Assembly: GCF_020911725.1 (NCBI RefSeq)
Contig: NZ_CP076620.1
Location: 2,050,501-2,114,500 of the forward strand
DNA: 64,000 bases
Direction of reading: 5' to 3'
From: Clostridium cadaveris
GTDB taxonomy: Bacteria; Bacillota; Clostridia; Clostridiales; Clostridiaceae
The notes beneath the pieces are model-generated. The model was not told where the DNA came from, ran no database searches, and saw only the letters and a program-made list of their open reading frames with translations. Numbering within the stretch: position 1 is the first letter of the stretch; each line of letters begins with the position of its first letter. The position numbers and the translations under genes are program-made. Positions 27,542-37,583 of the stretch are shown in pieces.

Positions 27542-27570
27542 TTGCATTTTATTCTTGATGATGTTACTAT
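27542..27570 (+). promoter_or_regulatory. Probable pflB promoter
   Basis: TTGCAT (27542-27547), 17 bases, TACTAT (27565-27570), followed by a 100-base untranslated leader and an AAAGGAG site. The 306-base gap between the divergent genes holds nothing else I can identify. Confidence 0.55.
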
Positions 27571-27670
27571 GAGTACATAAAGATAATAATTATTAAGTAG
27601 AACACATTATTAAAATAATATTGTGAATTAATCAAATTTTCAGTTTTATATAACAAAGGAGTAATGGAAT

Positions 27671-29899
27671 ATGAGGCAAGAATGGTTAAATTTTAACAAA
27701 GGATCTTGGACAACTAGTATAGACGTAAGAAACTTTATTCAAAACAACTATACTCCATATGAAGGAGATGACAGTTTCCTAACTGGGGCTACAGAAGCTA
27801 CAGAAAAACTTTGGGAAGAAGTAAGTGAACTATTTAAGAAAGAAAGAGAAAACGGAGTTTTAGATGTTGATACAGATACTATCTCTGGAATTAATGAATA
27901 CAAAGCTGGATACATAGATCAAGCTTTTGAAAAAATTGTTGGAGTTCAAACTGATGCACCTTTAAAAAGAGCTGTAATGCCTTTTGGTGGTATTAGAATG
28001 GCAGAAAATGCCGCTAAAGCTTATGGATATGAAGTTAATCCTAAAATAAGTGAGATATTCAATAAATATAGAAAGAGCCACAATCAAGGTGTATTCGATG
28101 CTTACACTGATGAGATGAGACTTGCAAGAAAATCAGGAGTTATAACTGGACTTCCAGATGCTTATGGTAGAGGAAGAATCATAGGTGACTACAGAAGAGT
28201 TGCTCTATACGGAGTTGACAGACTAATAGAAGATAAAATTGCTCAAAAAAAGAGCTTAGAAGTTAAATGTATAGATGAAGATATTATAAGATTAAGAGAA
28301 GAAATATCTGATCAAATAAGTGCATTAAAAGAATTAAAAGGGTTAGCTGCTACTTATGGACTAGATATATCTGCCCCTGCTACAAATGCAAAGGAAGCTA
28401 TCCAATGGTTATACTTTGGATTCTTAGGAGCTATAAAAGATCAAAATGGTGCAGCAATGTCATTAGGAAGAACTTCTACTTTCTTAGATATCTATATAGA
28501 AAGAGATTTAAAGAATGGCGTTATAACAGAAGAAGAAGCTCAAGAATTAATGGATCACTTTGTAATGAAATTAAGACTTGTTAAATTCTTAAGAACTCCT
28601 GAATACAACGATTTATTCTCTGGAGACCCAACTTGGGTAACTGAATCAATCGGAGGTATGGGCCTTGATGGAAGAACTTTAGTTACTAAGAACTCATTTA
28701 GAGTACTTAACACTCTTTACACTTTAGGACCATCACCAGAGCCAAACCTAACTGTTTTATGGTCAACTAGATTACCTCAAGGATTCAAGAACTTCTGTTC
28801 TAAGGTTTCTATTGATACAAGCTCAGTTCAATACGAAAACGATGATTTAATGACTCCATATTGGGGAGATGATTATGCTATAGCTTGTTGTGTATCTGCA
28901 ATGAGAGTTGGTAAACAAATGCAGTTCTTTGGCGCAAGAGTTAACTTAGCTAAGACTCTACTTTACGCTATAAACGGTGGTAAGGACGAGAAATCTGGAG
29001 TTCAAGTTGGACCAAAAATAGCTCCAATAACTAGCGAATATCTAGATTACAATGAAATAATGGAAAGATTTGATATAATGACAGAATGGTTAGCTAACCT
29101 TTATGTTAATACATTAAATGTTATCCACTACATGCACGATAAATATTCTTATGAAAAATTACAAATGGCTTTACATGATAGAGATGTATTTAGAACAATG
29201 GCTTGCGGTATAGCTGGACTATCTGTTTGTGCAGACTCATTATCAGCAATCAAATATGCCAAAGTTAAGCCAATAAGAAATGAAGAAGGAATTGCTATCG
29301 ACTTCGAAGTTGAAGGAGATTTCCCTAAATACGGAAATGATGATGATAGAGTTGATGATATAGCTGTATTCTTAGTAAGAAACATGATGAACAAGATAAG
29401 ACAAAACAAAACTTACAGAAATGCTTATCACACTCAATCAGTATTAACTATAACTTCAAATGTTGTTTACGGTAAAAAGACAGGTACTACTCCATGTGGA
29501 AGAAAGCTTGGACAACCTTTTGCACCAGGAGCTAATCCAATGCACGGAAGAGATAACAGTGGTTCTTTAGCTTCATTAAACTCAGTAGCTAAACTTCCTT
29601 ATGAAGATTCTCAAGACGGAATCTCAAACACATTCTCTATAATACCAGATGCTTTAGGAAAGACTTCAGAGCAAAGAATAGATAACCTAGGCAAAATGAT
29701 GGACGGATATTTCGGACAAAACGCTCATCACTTAAATGTTAACGTGTTTGATAGAGAAACTTTATTAGATGCTATGGATCATCCAGAATTATATCCTCAA
29801 TTAACAATCAGAGTTTCTGGATATGCAGTTAACTTTATAAAGCTAACTAGAGAACAACAATTAGACGTTATAAACAGAACATTCCATAAACACATGTAA
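27671..29899 (+). CDS. pflB: Pyruvate formate-lyase (formate C-acetyltransferase)
   Basis: A 742-residue glycyl radical enzyme that converts pyruvate and CoA to acetyl-CoA and formate. The paired catalytic cysteines are in [11 protein letters not shown], and the glycyl radical loop RVSGYAV is at residues 714-720 (Gly717), 25 residues from the C-terminus. PFL-specific motifs such as [10 protein letters not shown] and [17 protein letters not shown] distinguish it from diol dehydratase-like relatives. No activase gene is adjacent: the divergent radical SAM gene is of another class, so the activase must lie elsewhere. Its own promoter and terminator make it monocistronic. Confidence 0.97.
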   Translation: MRQEWLNFNKGSWTTSIDVRNFIQNNYTPYEGDDSFLTGATEATEKLWEEVSELFKKERENGVLDVDTDTISGINEYKAGYIDQAFEKIVGVQTDAPLKRAVMPFGGIRMAENAAKAYGYEVNPKISEIFNKYRKSHNQGVFDAYTDEMRLARKSGVITGLPDAYGRGRIIGDYRRVALYGVDRLIEDKIAQKKSLEVKCIDEDIIRLREEISDQISALKELKGLAATYGLDISAPATNAKEAIQWLYFGFLGAIKDQNGAAMSLGRTSTFLDIYIERDLKNGVITEEEAQELMDHFVMKLRLVKFLRTPEYNDLFSGDPTWVTESIGGMGLDGRTLVTKNSFRVLNTLYTLGPSPEPNLTVLWSTRLPQGFKNFCSKVSIDTSSVQYENDDLMTPYWGDDYAIACCVSAMRVGKQMQFFGARVNLAKTLLYAINGGKDEKSGVQVGPKIAPITSEYLDYNEIMERFDIMTEWLANLYVNTLNVIHYMHDKYSYEKLQMALHDRDVFRTMACGIAGLSVCADSLSAIKYAKVKPIRNEEGIAIDFEVEGDFPKYGNDDDRVDDIAVFLVRNMMNKIRQNKTYRNAYHTQSVLTITSNVVYGKKTGTTPCGRKLGQPFAPGANPMHGRDNSGSLASLNSVAKLPYEDSQDGISNTFSIIPDALGKTSEQRIDNLGKMMDGYFGQNAHHLNVNVFDRETLLDAMDHPELYPQLTIRVSGYAVNFIKLTREQQLDVINRTFHKHM

Positions 29900-29903
29900 T
29901 ATA

Positions 29904-29939
29904 AAAATGGAGCTTGAGATATGACTCAAGCTCCATTTT
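29904..29939. terminator. Terminator after pflB
   Basis: AAAATGGAGCTTGAG and CTCAAGCTCCATTTT form a perfect 15-bp stem with a six-base loop, able to act in both directions. Confidence 0.92.
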
Positions 29940-29970
29940 GTATTAAACCTATATTCATAAGATATCAAAA

Positions 29971-31698
29971 TTATATTTTCCATCCACTGGCCTGCTGCTG
30001 AATTTTCACCATATGACTATAAATACCATCCTGTTTGATAAGCTTAGCATGTGATCCTTGCTGTACAACATAACCATTATCAAGAACAACAATTTTATCT
30101 GAACCAAAAATAGTTCTCATTCGATGAGCAATAACTAGTACAGTCTTGTTTTTCATAAGTCGAGACAATGATTCATGTATCATAGTTTCATTTTCAACAT
30201 CTAAAGAAGCGGTAGCCTCATCCATAAGAATAATTGGTGCATCCTTTAGGAAAGCTCTGGCAATAGAAATACGCTGTCTTTCCCCTCCTGAAAGTTCTGA
30301 ACCGTTTTCCCCGATAAAAGTATGATAACCATTAGGCATCTTTTTAGCAAATTCATCTACATGTGCTAGCTTTGCGGCCTTTATAACTTCTTCGTCAGTA
30401 GCATCCTTACACCCAATACGTATATTCTCCATAACAGAATTATTGAATAAAGTTACATCTTGAAACACGATAGAATACAAAGACATCAAAGTTTCAGGAT
30501 CTACCTGTGATATATCCATACCTCCTACCGTAATTTTTCCTTTAGTCACATCCCAAAAACGTGCAGCAAGACGAGAAACAGTTGTTTTGCCACCACCAGA
30601 TGGTCCAATTAAAGCCGTAGCCTCACCTTGTTTTGCAGTAAATGAAACGTCTCTTAAAACTTGCTCATTTTTATTATAGGCAAATCCAACATGATCAAAT
30701 ACAATGTCATATCCTTTATTACTTAAATTTTCAGAACCCATCTGTGTTGGATGTTCAAGTATTTCATTCATACGTTCACATTGAATATTAGTTGCAATAA
30801 TTGCTGCAAGATTCTGCAATGATATCTGCATTGGATCATAAAGTCTTGATACAAGCAAAAGAAACATAAAAAATGTTAAAACATCAAGAGTTCCGTTTGC
30901 AAGAAGTATACCTCCTACTAGTGCTGTTGTAGCAATACCAATCTTTAGAAACATTTCTGAAGAAGCCACAAATATAGCCGCCCCAAGTTCTGATAAAATT
31001 GCCCTTTTCTCAACAGCTTTAATTTTTCTGTCCAATCCCTCAAGATATTTATCTTCTGCATTATTTGCCTTCAGATCACGTACTGACTCTAAGCACTCCT
31101 GAATTCCATCTGCACAATCCATTTTTGCAGCCATCTGACGTCTGCTAAGTGCCTTCTGAACTTTTGCAGAAAAGCATACAATACAGAAATACACAGGTAA
31201 TACCCAAAGTGCTGCCAAAGCCATACGCCAATCAAAAAAGAATAAACTTATAGCTATAATACTTGTTGAAATCAATGAAGCAACCAATTCAGGTATCCAA
31301 TGTGAAGATGCTGTTTCTAGTCTTGCGCAATCTGCCATAATAGTGCTAGTAAGATCAGACAAATCCTTTCTTCCAAAGAATGAAAGCGGAAGTTTGCGAA
31401 GTCTTTCTGCAAGCGTAATACGTCGGATGCCACTTTCCTCATATGTTGCAAAGAATGTTGCATTGTACTGAAAATAAGTGGTAATAAAAATCGCTGCAAG
31501 ACAAATAATAATACCAATGATATAAAATATTGTTCTATCTGTCAGTCCCCTTCCCATAATATCGGATATTAAAAAATATAGCAGAGACACTGGAGCCATT
31601 AGTGCAATATTAGATAACGTACATGCTATAAACGCTTTTATCATATCTCTTGCACCTTTTTCAGAAAGTGCATATTTATGTCTCAAATATCTAATCAT
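29971..31698 (-). CDS. ABC transporter, fused permease/ATP-binding protein (second subunit)
   Basis: A 575-residue half transporter with six helices and an ATP-binding domain (Walker A GPSGGGKTT, signature LSGGERQR, Walker B ILMDEATASLD). It overlaps the gene upstream by eight bases, which encodes a partner of the same type, so the two form a heterodimer. The pair resembles YbtP/YbtQ- and IrtAB-like systems that are often paired with an AraC regulator, as here, and linked to siderophore uptake or iron; drug or peptide export is possible. Substrate cannot be read from the sequence. Confidence 0.9.
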   Translation of the reverse strand: MIRYLRHKYALSEKGARDMIKAFIACTLSNIALMAPVSLLYFLISDIMGRGLTDRTIFYIIGIIICLAAIFITTYFQYNATFFATYEESGIRRITLAERLRKLPLSFFGRKDLSDLTSTIMADCARLETASSHWIPELVASLISTSIIAISLFFFDWRMALAALWVLPVYFCIVCFSAKVQKALSRRQMAAKMDCADGIQECLESVRDLKANNAEDKYLEGLDRKIKAVEKRAILSELGAAIFVASSEMFLKIGIATTALVGGILLANGTLDVLTFFMFLLLVSRLYDPMQISLQNLAAIIATNIQCERMNEILEHPTQMGSENLSNKGYDIVFDHVGFAYNKNEQVLRDVSFTAKQGEATALIGPSGGGKTTVSRLAARFWDVTKGKITVGGMDISQVDPETLMSLYSIVFQDVTLFNNSVMENIRIGCKDATDEEVIKAAKLAHVDEFAKKMPNGYHTFIGENGSELSGGERQRISIARAFLKDAPIILMDEATASLDVENETMIHESLSRLMKNKTVLVIAHRMRTIFGSDKIVVLDNGYVVQQGSHAKLIKQDGIYSHMVKIQQQASGWKI

Positions 31699-33466
31699 TT
31701 ATTCCACCCACTTTCCAATTAGAAGAAACATTATACTGTTTCCACATATGAGCATACAAACCGCCTTTTTCGATAAGTTCCATATTATTACCAAATTCTA
31801 CAATCTTACCATCTTTTAAAACAAAGATGCGATTGGCATTCGTTATAGTTGACAATCTATGTGCGATCATAATAACAGTTTTGCCCTTTGACAATTCAGA
31901 GAATGCCTTCTGCACTTTCGCTTCATTGTCAGGATCAGCAAAAGCTGTAGCTTCATCAAGAATAAGAATAGGCGTATTTTTTAGCATGACACGGGCAATA
32001 GATATACGTTGCTGTTCACCACCTGAAAGATATATATCTTTTGTACCAATTATTGTATCAATACCTTTTGGCATTTTTTCGATAATATCATCACATTGCG
32101 CCTTATGAAGTGCTGCAAGAACCTCTTCTCTTCTAGCTTCAGGCTTTGCTATACGTACATTTTCAAGAATAGAATCTTTGAGAAGTTTGGAATCCTGAAA
32201 TACAAAAGACACAGTATTCATGAGTTCTCTTTTGGCAATATTTCGAACGTCTATACCTCCAATTTTTATTTCACCACTATCTACATCCCAAAATCTCGCG
32301 ATCACACTAGCAAGTGTTGTTTTCCCACCACCAGAAGGACCAACAAAAGCAATATGCTCACCAGCACTAATGCTCAAACTAATACCATCAAGTGCCTTTG
32401 TCTTTGCATCATGATAACGAAAATAAACATCTCTTAGTTCTATAGAGTTATCTTTAGGATGACCAAGAGTTTTAGAATCCATTAATGGTTTCATTTTCAT
32501 AATGCTTTCTATACGACTCACAGCATCAGCAACAATCATTTTATTTTCGCTAGCAAACATGATTTTATTTAGCGTAACCGTAATTATTGGAGTTATTATG
32601 ATGTAAAATAGTAAATTAAGCAGGAATTTATTTGTTACACCATCTTTGGTTACAAAAAGTGCTACTGCAATAAGTATTGTAAAAATAGAGTTTATGATTG
32701 TGGTATAACACATCATAGGCATACGCAAGTCTTTAGTGTATGCTATCACCCATTTGCTATAATTATCAATGGATGCCTTGAAGCGCTTGAATGAAAATAC
32801 AGATTGTCCAAAGGTTTTTACTACTGGAATACCTCTCACATACTCCACTGCTTCATTAGACATAGAATCGAGAGCATTTTGATATTCTGACATTTTTTCT
32901 TTCATTTTTGCACCTGTCATAGTTGACATAATTGCAAACGCAGCAAATACTGGAATCAAAGAAAGCAGACCTAGCTTCCAATCGAATACCATCATCAATA
33001 TTAAAAGTCCAACTGGTGTAGCGCAAGCTGCAGCCATATCAGGAAGTTGATGGGCAAGGTAGGTTTCAGTAGCCTCACTAGATTCATTAACAATTTTTCT
33101 CATTTTACCGCTACCTATATTATCCATGAAACCAAGTGGTAATGTTGCGATATGATGCATAGCATAAGATCGAATATTTGCCTGTACACGAAATGCTGCT
33201 ATATGTGAACACATCAAGGCACCAATATAAATCAGCATGGATAACACTGAAAATATAACAGCCATCCAACCATTATGAACAAGACTTTGAGCATTACTAT
33301 AGTTTGGAGAAACATCAAGAACTTCTTTGATGATTTTCCAAATATATACGAAGGGTGCAAGTGCCATAAATGCACTGACCACTGACAGAATCCATGATGA
33401 AACCGTCAGGATTTTAAACTTTCCAGCATAGTCAAATAATTTTGACATATCTGATTTTTTATCCAT
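31691..33466 (-). CDS. ABC transporter, fused permease/ATP-binding protein (first subunit)
   Basis: A 591-residue half transporter with six membrane helices and a C-terminal ATPase (Walker A GPSGGGKTT, signature LSGGEQQR, Walker B ILILDEATAFAD). The Walker B region reads FADPDNE rather than the usual SLD, a difference seen in one partner of asymmetric heterodimers. GGGGGAATG stands before ATG. It heads a two-gene operon; the promoter region has the 18-bp palindrome that also precedes the AraC gene. Confidence 0.9.
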   Translation of the reverse strand: MDKKSDMSKLFDYAGKFKILTVSSWILSVVSAFMALAPFVYIWKIIKEVLDVSPNYSNAQSLVHNGWMAVIFSVLSMLIYIGALMCSHIAAFRVQANIRSYAMHHIATLPLGFMDNIGSGKMRKIVNESSEATETYLAHQLPDMAAACATPVGLLILMMVFDWKLGLLSLIPVFAAFAIMSTMTGAKMKEKMSEYQNALDSMSNEAVEYVRGIPVVKTFGQSVFSFKRFKASIDNYSKWVIAYTKDLRMPMMCYTTIINSIFTILIAVALFVTKDGVTNKFLLNLLFYIIITPIITVTLNKIMFASENKMIVADAVSRIESIMKMKPLMDSKTLGHPKDNSIELRDVYFRYHDAKTKALDGISLSISAGEHIAFVGPSGGGKTTLASVIARFWDVDSGEIKIGGIDVRNIAKRELMNTVSFVFQDSKLLKDSILENVRIAKPEARREEVLAALHKAQCDDIIEKMPKGIDTIIGTKDIYLSGGEQQRISIARVMLKNTPILILDEATAFADPDNEAKVQKAFSELSKGKTVIMIAHRLSTITNANRIFVLKDGKIVEFGNNMELIEKGGLYAHMWKQYNVSSNWKVGGIND

Positions 33467-33542
33467 CTTTCATTCCCCCTTTTAAAAATCTTCAATTCTC
33501 TTATAATTGTAAGATAAGATTTCTCATTGAATTCTTTAAACG

Positions 33543-33560
33543 AGTTAGCTAGAACTAACT
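33543..33560. promoter_or_regulatory. AGTTAG-N6-CTAACT operator before the ABC operon
   Basis: AGTTAGCTAGAACTAACT, perfect six-base arms separated by six bases, about 80 bases upstream of the first ABC gene. The same arms and spacing occur upstream of the AraC gene. Confidence 0.6.
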
Positions 33561-33620
33561 CATCTTTAAAAAAATAAATGCCTTCCAGCATCTTACTTAA
33601 TTATCTTAATATAAAATTAA

Positions 33621-33654
33621 AGCCTATTCCGCTCCAAAAGGAAAGAATAAGGCT
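33621..33654 (-). terminator. Terminator of the AraC gene
   Basis: AGCC-TATTC and GAATA-AGGCT form an imperfect stem; the sequence after it on the minus strand is T-rich (TTTAATTTT). Confidence 0.6.
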
Positions 33655-33668
33655 CCAAAAAGACATAC

Positions 33669-34622
33669 TTATTTTGACATTCTATATTCATTAGGCGTTA
33701 CTCCCATTATATCTTTAAAAGCTTTGGCAAACTTACTTCCATTATCGTACCCGAATCGCCCAGCAATTTCGATAACTTTACAATTATTCTTTTTTAGCAG
33801 TAATGCTGCTGATTGCATTTTTTGTGTTCGAATATATGAATACATAGAAACACCATAAACAGCTTTGAAACTGTTTTTAATCTGTGTTCCAGAAATATGA
33901 AAAATCTCTGAGAGCTGATCCAATGTGACATGACTTTCCATGTGTTCAGTAAGATACTTACAAATATTCTTTGCAAGGCTCACCTGTGATTTAGAAACAC
34001 ATTGTTTTTCGTTCTCCTTTGTATTTACTTCCATATTGCTTAAGAAAAGAAATAGTTCTAAGATTTTAACCTTAAAATACCCCTTTTTAATTCTGTCAGG
34101 AACAAAGTAAAGCTCTGAAAATATATGCTCGATACTTGGTTCAGAACGAGCAATAAAACCTTTATTATCTTGACAAAACTTTTTTATAAGAATACTAGGA
34201 CTGACATTCACATCATCAAGAAAACAAGAAAAGCATTGAGGTACCTTTTCCATATCTATTATAATAGATATGCCTTGATAGTGCCCAAGAGGAAAATATG
34301 AACCATGTTCCATATTAGACTTGTATGCAATAGATAGATCCCCCGGTGTAAGATAGCAAAACTCATCTTTGAATTCACACTCAATACGCCCCTCACGGCA
34401 ATGATTGATTTCAAAAATATTTTCTGGTTTTGAATTTTCAAGCAAACATTCTTGCTTGTGGACATCATTATAAATCAACTCTATTCCAGGAAAAACTGTG
34501 TAGCTTTTCATTTCTATATTACCCGTTTCATCACTAAGTCTATATATAGTACAATCAAAATCACGGTAAATGATCTCCACATCACTCCCATAAATATTTT
34601 TTTCCCTTTGTGTTGCATTCAT
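33669..34622 (-). CDS. AraC family transcriptional regulator
   Basis: A 317-residue regulator. The C-terminal ~100 residues carry the double helix-turn-helix of the family (LDQLSEIFHISGTQIKNSFKAVYGVSMYSYIRTQKM and IAGRFGYDNGSKFAKAFKDIMGVTPNEYR). The N-terminal ~200 residues are an effector domain with CREGRIECEF and LTPGDLSIAYKSNM, as in the YbtA/PchR-like group that senses siderophores. It is upstream of, and in the same direction as, the ABC pair, separated by a terminator and a palindromic operator, and probably controls it. Confidence 0.9.
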   Translation of the reverse strand: MNATQREKNIYGSDVEIIYRDFDCTIYRLSDETGNIEMKSYTVFPGIELIYNDVHKQECLLENSKPENIFEINHCREGRIECEFKDEFCYLTPGDLSIAYKSNMEHGSYFPLGHYQGISIIIDMEKVPQCFSCFLDDVNVSPSILIKKFCQDNKGFIARSEPSIEHIFSELYFVPDRIKKGYFKVKILELFLFLSNMEVNTKENEKQCVSKSQVSLAKNICKYLTEHMESHVTLDQLSEIFHISGTQIKNSFKAVYGVSMYSYIRTQKMQSAALLLKKNNCKVIEIAGRFGYDNGSKFAKAFKDIMGVTPNEYRMSK

Positions 34623-34676
34623 TTTGTATACACATCCTTTTTAGAACTTAGTTTTATATTTATGACTATACAATTC

Positions 34677-34725
34677 AGTTAGTTTAAACTAACTTTCAAT
34701 AAAAAATATAATTAGTCAAGGCTAA
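34677..34725. promoter_or_regulatory. Two palindromes before the AraC gene
   Basis: AGTTAGTTTAAACTAACT (34677-34694) is a perfect 18-bp palindrome. A weaker copy, TTAG-TCAAGG-CTAA (34712-34725), has the same six-base spacing. Together with the site upstream of the ABC operon they define a shared operator. The pattern resembles DtxR/IdeR-family iron boxes, but this is only a resemblance. Confidence 0.6.
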
Positions 34726-34808
34726 CAATCATATATTATAATTAAAATACCGTATTTTGTCAATAAACTAGTACATTTAATTAGGCCTCAAAAAAATTAA
34801 ATTCATAT

Positions 34809-34848
34809 AGCAAACAGTGTAATAATAAAAAGAACTACACTGTTTGCT
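34809..34848 (-). terminator. Terminator of the P-type ATPase gene
   Basis: AGCAAACAGTGTA/TACACTGTTTGCT, thirteen pairs with a 14-base loop. Confidence 0.8.
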
Positions 34849-34895
34849 GATTTATTGAAATTCCTATAAAGATTTTTAAAAACTTTTAATTTATT

Positions 34896-37514
34896 CTAAT
34901 CTTCCTTAGATTTTTTATCAAATGCCAACTTAACAAGCTGTATTATTATAAATGGAAGTAATGATAATCCATAAACTGTTAATAATTGATTCATAGTCAT
35001 AGAATCCACCTCAAATATAGGCTGTAAAAATGGAACTAATATTACTAAATTTAAAAGTACAAAGCCTACTCCAAAAGCCGCCCATAAATATCTATTTGAA
35101 AACAATGCTTTCCCGGATAACACATGTTTTTTTGATTTGCTTGTAAATCCATGAATTAATCTAGCTAAGCACAAGATAGCAAATGCCATTGTACTAGCTA
35201 AAGCAGGGCCACCAGCGTTTAATCCAATATGAAAGCCAGTTATGGTAGCTGCTGCTATCACTATACCTTCTAATATTATTTCTAAAGCAAAATTCTTTGT
35301 TAATATGGATTCATTAATATCTCTAGGCTTTTCTTTCATAACATTATTACTGTGTGGCTCTAATCCTAAAGCTATAGCTGGCAAGCTATCTGTAAGAAGA
35401 TTTATAAATAATAGGTGAACTGCTGCAAATGGCACTGGTAATGCAAATAAGGATGCATATAAAACAGCTAGTATTCCTGCAGTATTTCCTGATAGCAAAA
35501 ATTTTATGGAGTTTTTAATGTTCCCATAAATATTTCTTCCATTAGAAATAGCTTTCACTATAGTTGCAAAATTATCATCAGTAAGTATCATAGAGGCTGC
35601 ATCTTTTGCAACTTCTGATCCTGTAATCCCCATAGCAACACCTATATCAGCCTGTTTTAGCGCCGGAGCATCATTAACGCCATCTCCAGTCATAGCAACC
35701 ACATTTCCTTTTTCCTGCCAAGCTCTTACTATCCTTATCTTATGCTCTGGAGATACTCTAGCATAAACTGATATTTTTTCAACAAAGCTTTTTAATTCTT
35801 CATCACTTAAATTATCAAGTTCTGAGCCTTCAACAGCTTCTGATTCATCTTTTAAAATTCCTATTTGCTTGGCAATGGCAGCTGCTGTTATCTTATGGTC
35901 TCCTGTAATCATAACAGGTTTTATTCCAGCATTTATACATTCCTCAACAGCCTGTTTTGACTCCTCTCTTGGAGGATCCATCATAGAAATAAGCCCTATA
36001 AATGTTAAATCATTTTCATCTCCTAGTTTTATATCCGTTTTGTCCTTAAGTTCTTTAAAGGCAAAAGCCAATACTCTAAGTCCTGTTTTTGAAAACTCTC
36101 TATTTACCTTTTCAATATTTTTTATATGGTCATCTGTTATTTTACTTATACCATCAGCTGTTATTATATCTTTTGTCCTGTTAAGTATTACATCCAATGC
36201 ACCCTTAGTTATCATCACATTTTTTTTATCCATTCTGCATACAGTGCTCATAAGTTTTCTATCAGAATCAAAAGGTATTTCACTTAGTCTCTCATAATGG
36301 TCTCTCATCTTTATTTCATCAATACCATACATATCAGCAAAGTTTACTAAAGCAACCTCTGTAGGATCTCCTATTTCTTTGTGTCCATCTGTTATAGCAT
36401 CACTGCAAAGAAGCCCCATAGTTAATAAATTCTTTTCTAATTCATCATCTAAACTAATATCATCTGCTTCCTTTATCTGATTATTTATAAAAACTTTTTT
36501 CACAGTCATTTTGTTTTGAGTAAGAGTCCCTGTCTTATCAGAACATATTATGGATACACTTCCAAGTCCCTCTACAGCTTGAAGCTTTCTTATTATAGCA
36601 TTTTCCTTTGCCATCTTTTGAGTTCCAAGAGATAATACTATTGTAACTATTGAGCTTAATGCTTCAGGTATTGCTGCTACCGCAAGGGCTACCGCAAACA
36701 TAAATGAATCAACAAGCGCTTGACCTCTTATCATGTTTAACCCAAATACTATGATACTTATTATAAGGATAACTATGGCAAGTTTTTTACCAAAGTTATC
36801 TAAATTGATTTGAAGAGGTGTTTTCTTCTCTTTTGTTGTATTTAGAAGTTCCGCTACCTTTCCTATTTCTGTTTCCATACCTACTGCAGTAACTACAAGT
36901 GTAGCTCTTCCATATGTAACAAGACTGCCTGAAAAAACCATATTTTTTCTATCTCCCACAGGTATATCTTTTTCATTTATAATTTCATCAGTTTTTATTA
37001 CACTTTCTGATTCTCCTGTTAAAGAGCTTTCATTAACTTGCAGACTATAATTTTCGATTATTCTTCCATCTGCACTTACGAAATCTCCAGCCTCAAGATA
37101 TAATATATCTCCAACTACAACTTCCTTTGATGGTATTTCTATCTTTTCTCCATCCCTAAGAACTCTTGCAACTGGTGATGATAACGCCTTTAAACTATTT
37201 AAAGACTGCTCTGCCTTTACATGTTGTACAGTTCCTAATAAAGCATTTATAATTACAACAACAAATATAACTATTGCACTTTCAACATTGCCTAAAAACA
37301 TGGATATTGTTGCTGCTATTAAAAGTATGACAACAAGAACATCTTTAAATTGCTCAAGAAATACTTGAAATATGCTTTTCTTTTTTCCTTCTTGTAATTC
37401 ATTATCTCCATACTTTTCTCTTCTACTCTCTACTTCATTTTTTGACAGACCATTAGGTTTTACTTCTAGATAGTTCATAATTTCTTCTTTTGTCATTTCA
37501 TAAGGTCTTCTCAT
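34896..37514 (-). CDS. Calcium-translocating P-type ATPase (SERCA-like)
   Basis: An 872-residue P2-type ATPase, usual length for PacL/YloB-like pumps. In order: N-terminal cation ATPase domain, TGES in the actuator, AAIPEALSSIVTIVLSLG on membrane helix 4 (the calcium-type motif), phosphorylated Asp in CSDKTGTLTQNKMTV, KGALDVIL nucleotide-binding segment, TGDGVNDAPALKQADIGVAMG hinge, and a C-terminal group of helices. It exports Ca2+ (perhaps Mn2+) at the expense of ATP. It lies 69 bp after eutJ in the same direction with no terminator between, so the two may share a transcript. Confidence 0.92.
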   Translation of the reverse strand: MRRPYEMTKEEIMNYLEVKPNGLSKNEVESRREKYGDNELQEGKKKSIFQVFLEQFKDVLVVILLIAATISMFLGNVESAIVIFVVVIINALLGTVQHVKAEQSLNSLKALSSPVARVLRDGEKIEIPSKEVVVGDILYLEAGDFVSADGRIIENYSLQVNESSLTGESESVIKTDEIINEKDIPVGDRKNMVFSGSLVTYGRATLVVTAVGMETEIGKVAELLNTTKEKKTPLQINLDNFGKKLAIVILIISIIVFGLNMIRGQALVDSFMFAVALAVAAIPEALSSIVTIVLSLGTQKMAKENAIIRKLQAVEGLGSVSIICSDKTGTLTQNKMTVKKVFINNQIKEADDISLDDELEKNLLTMGLLCSDAITDGHKEIGDPTEVALVNFADMYGIDEIKMRDHYERLSEIPFDSDRKLMSTVCRMDKKNVMITKGALDVILNRTKDIITADGISKITDDHIKNIEKVNREFSKTGLRVLAFAFKELKDKTDIKLGDENDLTFIGLISMMDPPREESKQAVEECINAGIKPVMITGDHKITAAAIAKQIGILKDESEAVEGSELDNLSDEELKSFVEKISVYARVSPEHKIRIVRAWQEKGNVVAMTGDGVNDAPALKQADIGVAMGITGSEVAKDAASMILTDDNFATIVKAISNGRNIYGNIKNSIKFLLSGNTAGILAVLYASLFALPVPFAAVHLLFINLLTDSLPAIALGLEPHSNNVMKEKPRDINESILTKNFALEIILEGIVIAAATITGFHIGLNAGGPALASTMAFAILCLARLIHGFTSKSKKHVLSGKALFSNRYLWAAFGVGFVLLNLVILVPFLQPIFEVDSMTMNQLLTVYGLSLLPFIIIQLVKLAFDKKSKED

Positions 37515-37583
37515 TTGTATGTCCTCCTTAAGATTTTAATCCTGCTATTTAGTTTAATACTTATATTTAGTATCAATAAAATC

